Assembly (NCBI GenBank): GCA_000231825.2
Contig: JH720331.1
Span: forward strand, 527,441 to 591,440
DNA: 64,000 nucleotides
Origin: Tetrahymena elliotti 4EA
Lineage: Eukaryota > Ciliophora > Oligohymenophorea > Hymenostomatida > Tetrahymenidae
Direction of reading: 5' to 3'
In this document: positions 52,206 to 63,670 of the stretch, one piece after another
Position numbering within the stretch: the stretch's first letter is position 1
How the letters are laid out: the number at the start of each line of letters is the position of its first letter
Made by a program: the position numbers and the translations under genes
The notes under the pieces: generated by a model
What the model was told of the DNA's origin: nothing
Database searches by the model: none
The model's input: only the letters and a program-made list of their open reading frames with translations

Positions 52206-53159
52206 TAAACCTAAATGTTCTTATAGATATACTTGCTTCAAAATATTCTACTGTAAATGCTAATTTAAACAAGGTTTTAATTGAGTTTTATCTCACTTCA
52301 CTAAAACAATAAACTTCTAATGTTTGAATTACTAATAGGAATTTGTATACTTTCCCTATTTATTATATTTTTGTGGTTTTTAGGGATATCTACTGAAATC
52401 TTTAATTTAAATCAAAAAATATATGAACATTCATTCTACAAGTTGAATTGATAGTATTTGAGTTAAATTAGATACTTTCTTTGTATATTTTGTTTTTTAA
52501 AAGGCAATACAATCAAAAACTAATTTTAAAATTTTTAGCACAATATTTTAAAATTGAGTGTGTAAAGTCATTTTACTTTATTTAAAATACAGAAATTTTC
52601 GGCCAAACTATATCTAAATCATTCTTTCATGAACTAATAGTCTACGAGTTACTTTTTTGAACCAAATTTTTAGATTCGAATAATAAAACAAAAAATTTAT
52701 TTGAATTGAAATATATTCAATTTAGAGTAACTCTATTAACAAAAAATATCCTTTATGCAAAAAATTAATTCAGCCTTTTAAATTCTTGATACATTTAAAA
52801 GAAAATAAAATGAAGATTTTATTTTTAATTTTAAAAATATGAAAGCAAAACCAAAAGTTTTATTTTGTTAAAATTATTTTTTAAATTACTATTTTTTAAT
52901 TCAAACCTTGTCAATAATATTTTTATAAAAATATCTTCAAACGTATTTAATAATAAATTCATTCAAAATAAAATAATAAATTGAAGAAAAAAAATTTTTT
53001 AAATTTTTTGTCAAAAATAATAACCAAGTCAAATAATACAAAAATTATCAAAATATGTAATTAGATATATAAGCAAATCAATAATAATAACATTCAACAT
53101 GTATGTTCAATTACTTTTTTCTGAATAATTAATACTCAGTTTTATTACGTAAAAATGTC
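52206..53159. other. Intergenic, possible upstream exon of the giant gene
   Basis: 954 bp. The frame of the giant gene stays open from 52205 to about 52305 (translated piece contains QHLQQNILKQVYLQEHLGL, protein-like), but has no Met. A short exon starting at an ATG near 52428 could be spliced to it; this is speculative. The rest is AT-rich spacer. Confidence 0.45.
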
Positions 53160-54328
53160 TCAGACTGTAGGTCTATAGAGTTACTTATTTTCTGTGTAAG
53201 TACCATCATTGTATTTATTCTAGTTGTATTTTCTATAAACTAAGAAAGCAATTGAAATTAATGCTACTACACCAGTAACTATGAAAAAGATTTTTCTTCC
53301 ACTAGATGACTCCTATGTTTTATCTTCTTCCTCATCATCTCCGTCTTCATCATCATTTTGATCATTGTTATCTTTGGATTTATCTCCATTTTTAATATAA
53401 TCTTCATAACTTTTTCCTCCAATTTTTGTTAGTTAATTGGTAAGCTTCATTAAATCTCCCCAGTCTTAGTCAACTAACTATTTGAGCAAAGCTTTATCAT
53501 CTTAAATTAATTAGAGAAGGTCAACTATTATTATAAAAATTATATTTGAATAAACTTTATTTGTATTTAAAAAAAATTTTTAAACTCAATGTAAAAATAT
53601 TTTTAAGAGATAAAATTACGATTTCCCCCATTTTTTTAAGCTTCACTAATTCTAAGGAATAGTTTCATTAAAGATCCAGAAATTTTAGGATCAGAAAGCT
53701 TTTCTGCCAACAAATTCACACTTTTTTAAAGCTTTTAAGAATCTTTCAAATAAGAAAATGCTTTTTCTACCTCTTCTTCTTATACTCCTCTATATTAGAT
53801 AAAGAATTTTTTTAGTAAATCAAGATTCTTGATAGACTAAGTAAGCTTTTCCTTATTACTAGCTCTCTAATCAACAAGTCTATTTGAAATTGCTTCAGCG
53901 AGCTATACTTAGTAATTGTAATGCTTGAGGTCTTCATTGAAACTTGATTTTGAAAAGATATTTCTGAGAGCTTCAGGTTCATTTTGTTTGATATCTTCAA
54001 CTATTTCCTATAAAGTAGAGAAATGTCCTTGGAAAAGAATTGCTATTAAGCCATCGACTTCACCTTTAATTTTATTTGCTTTTTCAGATCCTATTTATTT
54101 TTCATGGTTGATTGCTAAATCATAAAGTCTTATTTCTCCGTAAATGAATCCCTTTATGAATCCTTAAAGGAATTCTTATTAGAAATTAGGTTTTGATGTT
54201 AAACCTTTAATCTATTCTGAGATAAGTTTTTAAAACACATCAAATTACATCTCCTCTTTTTGTGCATTTACTATATTAAGGCATAATGCTAAAAAGAAGA
54301 AAGCCAAAACGAGTTTCATCTGTTTCAT
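53160..54328 (-). CDS. Type I membrane protein, tandem paralogue A
   Basis: Two exons, 54328-53620 and 53524-53160, separated by a 95-bp phase 1 intron; 357 aa. It has a clear signal peptide (MKQMKLVLAFFFLALCLNIV with cleavage after ...NAQ). A helical, acidic extracytoplasmic domain of ~270 residues follows (IYGEIRLYDLAINHEKQ; VDGLIAILFQGHFSTLQEI), then an Asp/Glu-rich spacer (NDDEDGDDEEED). A single membrane span at about 308-328 (IFFIVTGVVALISIAFLVY) precedes a ~28-residue cytosolic tail (YRKYNQNKYNDGTYTENK). The neighbour at 55017 has the same layout, the same motifs and an intron at the same place and phase. No domain recognised. Likely a ciliate-specific secretory-pathway or surface/endomembrane protein family. 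Confidence 0.85.
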
Positions 54329-55016
54329 ATTCTTTAAATTATCTACTCTCTTTTTTTAAAAAAGATTAATTTGTTTTTTTCTTGATTATTTTTATTTTGA
54401 TAAATAATTAACAAATATTTACCTTTTTTAAAATAAATTAGCTCGCGTAATCATAAAAGACAATTTATTATTGAAGCTAATATCAAAAAAACCTTATAAT
54501 CATGTTGATCTTTTAAAAGTTGATGTTTGATTTGCTGAAAATATAAGTAAAGAGGCATCCTAAAATAAATCAAATAAAAATGAATGATTCCCAAAAAGTT
54601 TTTTAATAAAACATAAAAAAAATACAAAAAAAGAAGCAAAAGCGATTTGACTCACATAAATACAAGTAAAATATCAGTAAGGATTATATTTAATAACGCT
54701 TTCATTTGATTGAAAGAAATTATTGTCAATATAAATATATTTAAATTATAAATTAATTCAAGATAATTAAATCTGTTTTGGTTCTTTTTGAAATTTAAAA
54801 TTTTTAATGAGGACATGATTGCAAAAATTTTTAATTAGAAAGATGGTTTTTAGAAAATATTTTGACAAGTAAAATGACATTTTTAGATAATTTAAGATTA
54901 ATTTCTCAAAGAAGATTGTACGTATTTAAACAAATTTTTTACAGAAAAGGAATATGAATTAAAATTAATTTTGCTTCACTAATTTATCTTAGTATTTATT
55001 AATAAAAGATTTTTAA
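54329..55016. other. Spacer between tandem paralogues
   Basis: 688 bp AT-rich, containing the promoter of paralogue A and the 3' end region of paralogue B. No ORF supported. Confidence 0.6.
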
Positions 55017-56192
55017 TCAAAGATTAGAGTTCACATAATATCTATCATCACTATATCCAGTGTCTCCTGCCTTAGCTTGTCTATACTTTCTCATTCCTAC
55101 AAAAACTAAACCAACTACAAAAGCTATGCTTGCTATTATTAATATTATTTTTCCTAATGACATTGATGAATCTGATGACTTATCACTTTCAAGGTCTTCA
55201 TCGTCTTCATCTTCATTAAGATTATCTTCTTTTCTATTTTTTTCTTCTTCTTATATTTTCTTTTAGTATTCTTAATAAGCCTTTCCTCCATAACTGTAGA
55301 TTTGATCTTTTAGTTTAATGAGGGTAGTCCAATCAGAATCAAGTAAAAGTTCACTTAACTAACTATCGCTGTAGAATATTTCTAATATATCTATTTTAAT
55401 ATAAAAAATAATATTAAATTTGAACTAAACTACATAAAATAATAATGATAAATTATTTCTATTTAATATACCTTATCCTGAAGCTTGAGATTATGCCATT
55501 TTCATAAAAATATTGAGTAGTTTGCTTCTAAGTGATTCATCAGATAATTTTGAAATAACTGATTCTAAACTATTTTAGATCTTATTAGCATCTTTCAAAT
55601 ATTCAATAGCTGATTCCAATTCGCTTTCATCGATTTTTTTGTACTTTATTAAGAATTTCTTGAGAGACTCAAGATCTTTAAAAGATTCAACTAAAGCTTC
55701 TTTTGTTCCATACTATTCAAAAAGTTTATTGACTATGGCATTAACTAAAATTTATTGATTATCTGAATTTTAGATATCCTTGATGAAAGTCTCTTCTGAA
55801 AACAATCCTTTAAGTTCGGTTGGATTTTATTTTCTAATATCTTTAATCAACTAACTAAGAGATGTGTATTTGCCTTAGAAAATAGCTTCTACAAATCCGT
55901 CTACTTCTTATTGCATTTCTTATTCTTTAAAATTATCTTTTTGATGTAAAGCCCAGTCATATAGTCTTATTTCACCCAACGCAATACTTTTAAAGAACTA
56001 TTATATAAACTTAAGCTACATCTAATTGGCTCCCTTCTCATCTTAGCTAGAGATATACTTTTTAAATAAATCTTTCAATTTCTCAAGGAACATTTTGTTG
56101 GGGCTATCAAGAAAATCAAATTATGCCTTCACACTAATAGATGTAAAAGTACTTAAGAGTATAATAGACAATAAAAATTTCTGAATTTTCAT
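55017..56192 (-). CDS. Type I membrane protein, tandem paralogue B
   Basis: Two exons, 56192-55472 and 55390-55017, with an 81-bp phase 1 intron; 364 aa. Signal peptide MKIQKFLLSIILLSTFTSIS ending near VKA. The extracytoplasmic domain is the counterpart of paralogue A: ALGEIRLYDWALHQKDN, VDGFVEAIFQGKYTSLSQLI, then ESAIEYLKDANKIQNSLESV. After the intron DWTTLIKLKDQIYSYGGKAY matches DWGDLMKLTNQLTKIGGKSY of A. An acidic spacer (NEDEDDEDLESD) precedes one membrane span at about 313-333 (LGKIILIIASIAFVVGLVFV) and a short basic-then-acidic cytosolic tail. The conserved GEIRLYD and FQGxxxxL motifs mark the family. Function unknown. Confidence 0.85.
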
Positions 56193-56788
56193 TTTTATAT
56201 TTCTGCTATTTGTTTTTTTTGTATTTTTTTAATTTATATTTTTTAATAATAACTTTGCTTATTCCATAAATTTCCTTTTTTTTTCCTGATAAAAAGTAAA
56301 AATCTAGATTTTGATCCTAGCCAAATAACTAAAACAAATTACTTTAGAGTTTTTAATATTTCTCAGAGCTTATGATTGAATTATAATACTTATCAGATCA
56401 GCAAACACTGATTTTTGATTAGCCAAAAAAAAATAAGAGTATTTCAATATTCTTTCTGAATTTATCTGTCAAAAAATGGTTTTTTAATAAACGAATTTTA
56501 TAATCCAAAAATGAATAGATCTAGTATTGAGGATATATTTCTATTTATATATTTTTTGAATTCAGTTTTGCTATTTGATGAATAGTTTATCGGTCAATTT
56601 AAAATAGATTAAAATTATAATGGATTCTTTAAAGCTGGTAAAAAATAAATCAATGAAAAAGTAAAATATTAACAAAAATATATATACAAATTTTATGACA
56701 TTAAAAAATTATTAGTTTAAAATTAATTTTAATTGATTGATTGCTTTGTTTGGTTAATATTTCAATTTATTAATCTATTTTAAGTAAC
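56193..56788. other. Intergenic, nothing recognised
   Basis: 596 bp AT-rich spacer between two minus-strand genes. Confidence 0.6.
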
Positions 56789-57566
56789 TCATTTCTTTAA
56801 GATCTTCTCCCAATCATCAAGATATGATTTCATGCTATCAACATAAACTTATGTCTTCTTTCTGTAGTCAGCAATTTTCTTTTTACTTTTAATAAAAATA
56901 AATTTAATGAGTTTATTTTTGTTTAGACTTTAAATTAGAAGAGATATAAAAATAATTTATTGATTAAAATAAATAAAAAATTATTGCTGTCTAATTTTTA
57001 ATTTTTTAGATACATTCTAATAGCAAATTCTTTTAATTTCTAATATAGTTTGAGTATATTTTGATTGAATAAAATAAATTCATATTGCTTTAGTAGATAA
57101 AAATTCAAATTAAACACAACAAAAACAGCAATGCTGAAATTACCTTAACAAATACTCATCTTGGGAAATGTTCATTTCTTCTATTTATTTTAAATCTTAA
57201 GGGAGAGCATAGAAAATCTTGCTTTCAGGTCTTTTTGATTTTCTGTATTCATGGAACTTATCTAACTCTTAATTATTTATTTAAAATGAATTAGTGTTAT
57301 TGTTTTTTCAAGAAATAAAAGATGCTCTTAAATTTAAGATGCATTATTAAGGCATTTATATATGTAATTTAATATAATTTACCAATTTAACAGTTTTGCA
57401 AGCAAGTTTCTGATTCCTTATTATTTAAGTCCTTAAGGCATTAATATTAGCACTTGTGGAATAAATAAAAGGAGCGAATTTTAATCTTTTTTTTTTCTAT
57501 AGAGGCCTCATTAACAAACTTTAAATATGCTTAGTTTTTTAACTAAGAGGTAGGGTCTTATTACAT
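56789..57566 (-). CDS. Twin-CX3C protein, small-Tim-like
   Basis: Three small exons, 57566-57383, 57267-57144 and 56885-56789, with introns of 115 and 258 bp; 134 aa. Phases (1, then 2) fit and the protein ends DDWEKILKK-TGA. Exon 1 encodes a short helix (QLKNQAYLKFVNEA), then FYLFHKCQYQCLKDL and ESETCLQNCQIEL: C-x3-C and C-x3-C separated by 11 residues, the pattern of the Tim8/9/10/13 chaperones of the mitochondrial intermembrane space, which have 11-16. The helical hairpin and absence of a presequence also fit that class. The C-terminal ~70 residues (with KIFYALPQDLKQIEEMN) are longer than in typical small Tims of 80-100 aa, so it may be a different twin-CX3C protein. Gene structure fairly sure, family moderate. 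Confidence 0.65.
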
Positions 57567-58059
57567 CATTCTTTTTTGCTTTGTTTCTATGCTGCTTAAT
57601 GTCTTTATATTTTTTTGTTTGCTTTGTAATTTATCTAACAAATTTTTTAATAAATAGAAGATATTAGATTTAATTTTAATATTATTCTTTCTTGAATTTA
57701 CTAATTTTATATTTATAGTCAAACAAACAACTATTAACTATTGCATGTCTAAGCTTATATTGTTTTTTATTTTAATATTATTTAAGAATTTTTATTCATC
57801 TATTTCTACCAGTACTTTTCTGGAAATTTTAAGTGCAGTTAAAAAAAACTCCTCATTTAAAATTTTTTAAAGTTATTTCTTCAGTTAATTGAAATCTTTC
57901 ATTATTTTTTATAAAAATATTTTTACCAAAAAATAGAAAAAGGTTGAATTTGTAGATATTTATTTAATTTCAATTTAGCTTTAATTTTATTAAAAATACC
58001 TGTTTTTATATTCAAAAATATTTGTATTAATCTTTGTTATTTTAAATATTATTAAGAAA
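57567..58059. other. Intergenic between divergent genes
   Basis: 493 bp AT-rich region with the promoters of the twin-CX3C gene (-) and the hydrolase gene (+). Confidence 0.6.
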
Positions 58060-59100
58060 ATGCACAAAATCTTATTTTTTTTATTTGTTTTTTCATTTTG
58101 CTTATCAGAAGTTGGTGCTTTTAAAAAAAGTTAATTTTAAATTGAAGATTTGGATTAATTTTTTGCATAAGAAAAGCTAGATTAGCCTGTTATTGGTATC
58201 CTGGACAGTCCTATTTCAAGATTTCTTAAAAATGGTACTTTTAATAAAAATGATTCAATGATTCCCTCTTCTTATGTTAAGTTTGTTGAATATTCTGGAG
58301 CTCATGTATTAAGGATACCTTATCAAGCGAGTGAGAGTAGATTGGATTATTTTATGGAAAATATAAATGGACTTCTTTTAACAGGAGGGTCTTAGCTTGT
58401 AAGATATGAAAAGACAAAAAAGATGTCTGAATATGGCAAGAAAATAAAGTATCTATTAAATAAAGCAATAGAATTAAATTCAAATGGGAACACTTTTCCT
58501 GTTTATGGAATTTGTAATGGGTTCTCTTAAATTGTTTGTTCCTTAAGTACAAATGACACTAATATATGTGATATTTTGACATACAGGCTACACAAACCAG
58601 AAAGAAATAAAATAGAGTTTTCATAACCTCTTATATAGCCATTCTTATCAATGAAAAAATAAATTAGAGATATCCTTTAAAAATAAAAGCAGCTGTTATT
58701 TTATCATTCTCTTTACTTGGAACCCAAGTTATTTTTATAGAATAATTAAATAAATTCTCAGTTTAACATATCTAGCCAATCTTATAATTACTAAGGAGTT
58801 TAATTTATATCTTCCATTCACCATAAATAATACCCTATATTTGCAGATGTCTTCCATCATGAAAAATCAGTGTTTGAATGGAAACCTCATTATGTACTAC
58901 ATAAAACAGAAGCAATCTTCTTTTCTCTCTATATTGCAAAATACTTCATTTAATAAGCTATTAAAAATAATCATACAACTTCAGAAGAGTTAATTTAAGA
59001 TTTTCTTGAATTCAAAGAAGATTCTAACCTCTTAGAGACTCCTAAACTCAGTTACCAATCAATTTATGTATTTAAATACAATTCAACTTATTTATAATGA
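58060..59100 (+). CDS. Gamma-glutamyl hydrolase (peptidase C26), secreted/lysosomal
   Basis: Single exon, 346 aa. An N-terminal signal peptide (MHKILFFLFVFSFCLSEVGA) is followed by the class I glutamine amidotransferase-like fold: PVIGILDSP (first strand), SSYVKFVEYSGAHVLRIPYQ, INGLLLTGGSQ (the GG loop), PVYGICNGFSQI with the nucleophile Cys, and VFHHEKSVFEWKPH carrying the catalytic His and Glu. The family usually has W-H-P-E-K here; this protein has F-H-H-E-K, keeping His, Glu and Lys. Such enzymes trim poly-gamma-glutamate from folates in lysosomes or outside the cell. Length and order of motifs match the human enzyme (~318 aa). The protein ends with TAA (Gln) immediately before TGA. Confidence 0.92.
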
Positions 59101-59816
59101 ATGAACAGTAAATAAAAATTTAATCATAATTAATTCTACTTTATTTAATCAATAATCAAAAGTACTTATTTTTTTTATTAACTACCTAATCTAAAATGTA
59201 TTTATATCTATCTATTTATTTTCTATTGTTTATAAATAATTCAATTTATCAAAATTTTAAACTAAACAAACATTATTTACTGAGAAATAAAACTCTTATT
59301 TAGTGATATCTTTATTTTTTTTCAGGAAGACCTAAATAATTCAGAATTACAAACCATTCTCCTACCTCCTATCACAGAAATGAAATTTTTGAAATGGAAA
59401 TATTATTATTAAAATTAATATTATTTTTAAAAAAATTAAAACAAAAAAAATAGTGTTTTTCTCACAAAATTTAAATAATCAAAATAATTTTCAATTTGAA
59501 GTTCTAAAAAAGTTTTACAAATAGTTATCTAAAATAATAATTTTTCAATTTAAAGTTTTAAATAAGTGTAATTATTTCTCAATTTTAATATCTTCTGAAT
59601 ATTAAATTGATTTTTGTGATTTGTGTAATATTTTTCAATTAAATATCTAATAAAGATTATTATTGAAATATGTGTAATTATTTTTCTATTTATATTTTAT
59701 TAAGATTAAATTTATTTTTGAAATATGTCTAATAATTTTTCAATTTAAATATAAAAAGATAAAATATACAATCCTATAATTTTGTAGAAAAGGTTATTTA
59801 ATATTTTATTTTGAAA
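59101..59816. other. Intergenic between converging genes
   Basis: 716 bp containing the degenerate tandem repeats described separately; otherwise plain AT-rich DNA with the 3' ends of both neighbours. Confidence 0.6.
59480..59760. repeat. Degenerate ~50-57 bp tandem repeats in a 3' intergenic region
   Basis: Related units recur at about 59485, 59538, 59566, 59623, 59672 and 59726. Each has a core like TAATtaTTTTTCAATTTAAA; the last four are preceded by GTGTAAT or GTCTAAT. Spacing is 49-57 bp except between the second and third, where two phases overlap. It sits between the converging ends of the gamma-glutamyl hydrolase and lipase genes. Imperfect copies show old tandem duplication; no function evident. 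Confidence 0.55.
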
Positions 59817-61489
59817 TCAAAATATTGATTTTCCTTAAAATTCGAGAGCATACATTTATCTATTAGAATCATAATTATACTAGAATTCTTATCTAAAGAA
59901 TTGGTATGTGTCTTTTTTTAATGGATTGAATATGTGCTTAATTAGATTTTACTTTTGATCTACCTCTGCCTTTTCCTTTGAAAATGCAACATTCTTTAAA
60001 AAAAGTTCTATTAATTTAGCATTGTATAAGTTAAATTCTAAAGTTCTGTGTGGATATCTAATTAAATTAACTAGCTTTGCTTCATTAGGAATTGATAAAC
60101 CTATATCACCTTATTGGACATGATCCATGTCTTTTATATAACAATTAAAGCTTTTTTCTTTTTACTAAGAGTTTTAAAATATTTTTTAATTCCTTTATTC
60201 TATTTCAGCCCAAATCATAGTATTGCTATTATTGTTAAATATATTATATTTAATTGATCTTTAAATTGCATTATAATTTACCTAAAAGATTCAGAATTTA
60301 TGTATAGTACTGGGATATTCAGTTTTTATTCTAAATATGAATCTTTCATTGGAAAAAGCCATGGATCTAAACAAACTAAAGCTTTGACATGCTCACTGTA
60401 TTTAAATGCAGAGCATTAAACTGTAGCACCTCCATAAGAATGTCCTAGCAAAGTAATGCTATCTCTATCCAAACTTATTTTTTGTTTAAATAACTAACTT
60501 AACTCCTTTTCATTCTGAATAAGATCAATCATATGTTTAATCTTAAGGGTTCTCTATTCTAGTTCTTACTCTTTTACTTCTTTAAACAAGTTTTTCCTAA
60601 TTTCTTTATCTTTAATTTTTTCAACTTCCTATTCTTTGATTACATCGTAATGCTCTACACAGAAAACTACATACCTTAATAAAGATATTTTTAATAAAAA
60701 AAATAGTTGATAAAAAATCTTAAAATGTATTATTAATGTTAAGAATAATAATTATATTTACCCTAAAGAAGCAAGTTGTTTCATAATTAAAGAATACATT
60801 GTTCTTGAACCCATAAATCCATGTGAAAAGATAATTGGTTTTAAATTATTTTTTTAAATAATAGGATGATCAGCTTCTACTTTTACTTTGTATTTTTTTA
60901 AACCTGAAAGGGCAATATCTAATATAAATCCTGGGATCTTGTATTAATTATAAATAGTAGTATAATGATAGTTCCAGTAATCAGATTCAAGCATACACAA
61001 ATCTCCTTCTGATCTATCTGTGATACTTTTATCAGCACTTGTAGGATAATAAGCTGTAACTATTGAAGACTTTTGTTCATCGATTGGAAAAGATGTGCAA
61101 GATACATTATATGTAGGGTATTTTTCAGAGGATTCACTTTAATCAATTACTGATGGTATCTCAAAAATAGGAAAGCAAATCAATAAAAGTATATAAATAA
61201 AAGACATTAATGCTGATAGGTAGATGACTTCTACTTAAGTATATGTATGGAATATTTTATGGAAAACACTCAAAATAAAGGAAGGAAGCCATATTACAAA
61301 CATCCACCTATTTCCTTCAACTTTTGTCTTAATGATTGTTAAGAAGATTATAATTGCAATCAAGTACAGTTGAGATTTCATTTATTCATTAGAGCAATTT
61401 TTCCTCTTCTCACATTAGTACTGCATATAGACTAATGCAATCTACAATAAAGATTGCAAGATTTCAAACATACTAAGCTTTCTCTTCAT
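59817..61489 (-). CDS. PAF-acetylhydrolase-like lipase with N-terminal membrane region
   Basis: Three exons, 61489-60762, 60674-60282 and 60225-59817 (introns 87 and 56 bp, all phase 2), 509 aa. Residues ~45-125 contain about three hydrophobic segments (YLIAIIIFLTIIK; MFVIWLPSFILSVF; ALMSFIYILLLICFPIF), so the enzyme is membrane-anchored. The catalytic domain is that of the PAF-acetylhydrolase/PLA2G7 alpha/beta hydrolases: PIIFSHGFMGSRTMYS (oxyanion region), YVVFCVEHYD, LLGHSYGGATV (G-x-S-x-G nucleophile Ser), ALVCLDPWLFPM (catalytic Asp) and CYIKDMDHVQQGDIGL (catalytic His). These enzymes cleave short or oxidised sn-2 acyl groups from phospholipids. An insertion of charged residues (KEQEVEKIKDKEIRKNL) between strand and Ser motif resembles that of plasma PAF-AH. 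All three catalytic residues are present, so likely active. Confidence 0.9.
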
Positions 61490-63055
61490 TTAAAATTTGA
61501 AATTAAATCCAGGATTTGTTTTTGAAAAATAAATTTGTGCTGAATTATGAAAATTTAAAGTTAATTTTAATTATTTTTGTAATTTGTTTTAAATAATTAG
61601 GTACATTAGTATTACATTAGAACGCTTCCTGCAAATTTGGCAGATAAACACAATTACCCATATTTCTACTATCTATTTTAAATTTGATTCACTTGTATAA
61701 TTACAATGATTACTTACATCAAAAAACTGAATAATTTAAATTTTAATTCAGAAAAAAGAAGAGAAACTTTCTATTTAAAGTAATCAAATTATTTTTAATG
61801 CATCACTGATAAATAATAACTTTCTGTAAAAATTCTTATTTCTTTATCATAAATCATATACTGTTATTTTTTGTAATTCTTTTTATTTCATATTTTTGTA
61901 TAAATATTTTATCAAATTTTTTAAATCATTTTACATTAAATACATTTTACTATTTTTGAAAAATTAGACACAATCGTATTAATAATTTTCTTTTACTTAA
62001 AAACAAATTTATTTATTTTTTTATCCTTTTTAAATAATTTTTTATTTAAAACAAAATGAGTAAAACTTTAAATTTTAAAAAGTCTTTAGATTTCATATCT
62101 ATTTTTATTTGAATTGTACTGAAACTAAGTATTAAAATTATATTTTTTGCTTAATAATTTGAATGTAAGATATTCACTAAAAAATTTTATATAAAACCAG
62201 TTGTAATCTTTTGTTCTTTTTAATTAAAATTTTAAAATAAACTTAAAAATAAATTAATTTTATAAAAAACTGAAATAGATATTTTTATTAATCAATTTAA
62301 AATTAAATTATTAAACTTGCTAAAAAAATTAATATGTTTTTGTTTTTATTAAATCAAAAATAAAAAAGATTTTTATTTAAAACATGAGAATAAATTTACA
62401 AATTTAAGACAAATAGAGATTTAAAACTTGGAAATAAAAAGAATGTTTAACATTGAATAAATTTTACAAAGAATGAAAACAATATGTGATTAAAGAGAAA
62501 ACTAAATTTTCTTTACAGTAAAGTAGAGGAAATAAGGAATTAAAACAAAAACTTTATACAATTTTAAATATATATAGATTAAAGAAGGTTAATTATTTTG
62601 CTAATATATACAGAAAGGGATAGAGAAAAAGAGCTCATAGAAATAAATTTATTGGTAAGAGAATTATTATTACCAATTTTCTTTCTAAAATTTTGAATAA
62701 AAAAATGTTTAAGAAAGACTATTAAAATTAATGTATGAAAGATTTCTTTATTTAGATTTAAATGTTTTTTATATAATTGTTTGAATATTTATTTATTTAA
62801 ATGTTTGCTTTTGAATTATTTTTTAACAAATGAAATTTTATATCTGGTTTTTTTAGATCTAGAATACTTCTTTCTATTTTTAAAATACTTGTTAGAGCTT
62901 TCATTTTTCTTTAAAACAGTATTTGCTTGACATTAGTAATAGTAACATGTTTTTTAATTATATTTAATTAAATAAGGTTTTTTCTGTATTGAATTTTTAT
63001 GTTTTGGTAAATTTAAAATACTACAGTATTAATTATTGAAAAGGATCAAGAGTCT
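61490..63055. other. Long intergenic region, nothing recognised
   Basis: 1566 bp, extremely AT-rich with long T and A runs. It separates two minus-strand genes. I found no ORF with protein-like composition and no RNA gene. Confidence 0.6.
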
Positions 63056-63670
63056 TCACATCTTTTAGTTCATATTTTATGGTTGTTATTATTATTATAA
63101 GAAGAATTTAGGAAGAGTAGGGATAATATGGTTGTTCACTTTACTAAATTTATTTTAGAAGCAATTTACATTAAGTCTGAGCATTTATTATCTTTTGACG
63201 TTATCAAGCAAATCAAATTTTTTACTAAGTTTTAAAGTTTTATATTGTTTTTGAATGACTTTAGTTTTATTAGGAGCTTCATGCTATTCCTCAGTGGTTG
63301 ATCTATCTCTGCAGTAAGGAGATTGTTTTCTTGTTTCTCTCTAGAGGTTATAAGCTCTTTAGGAGTTAGAATTGAATTATTATTAGTTTTATTATTGATT
63401 ATTATTGGAATTTAATTTTTAATCTCTATCATTGAATGAGTTAGTATTTTTGTTATAAGCAAATCCATTATGATGATGATTATTTTTGTGGAAATATTCT
63501 CTCCTAGAAGAGCTATTATGAGATTGAGAAACAGCTGATTCAGATTAGGAGTTAATCAAAAAGTTAAGTGTAGAAGATCCTTAAGACTAATTCATATTAG
63601 ATGACATAGGTGGTTTATTCAAAAAATAATTTCTTTCTTGATTGGGATTGATTAAAGTTGAACCTGACAT
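63056..63670 (-). CDS. Short Asn/Gln/Ser-rich protein, function unknown
   Basis: Single exon, 204 aa, ATG at 63670, TGA at 63056. The first two thirds are Asn/Ser/Gln/His-rich and disordered-looking (SESAVSQSHNSSSRREYFHK; NNNQQQNQQQFNSNSQRAYN). The rest is basic and could be helical (KTKVIQKQYKTLKLSKKFDL followed by LDNVKRQQMLRL), then FLQQQQQPQNMNQKM. Glutamines are mostly TAA/TAG. No domain. Basic tail plus low-complexity region would suit an RNA- or cytoskeleton-associated protein, but that is a guess. Confidence 0.75.
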
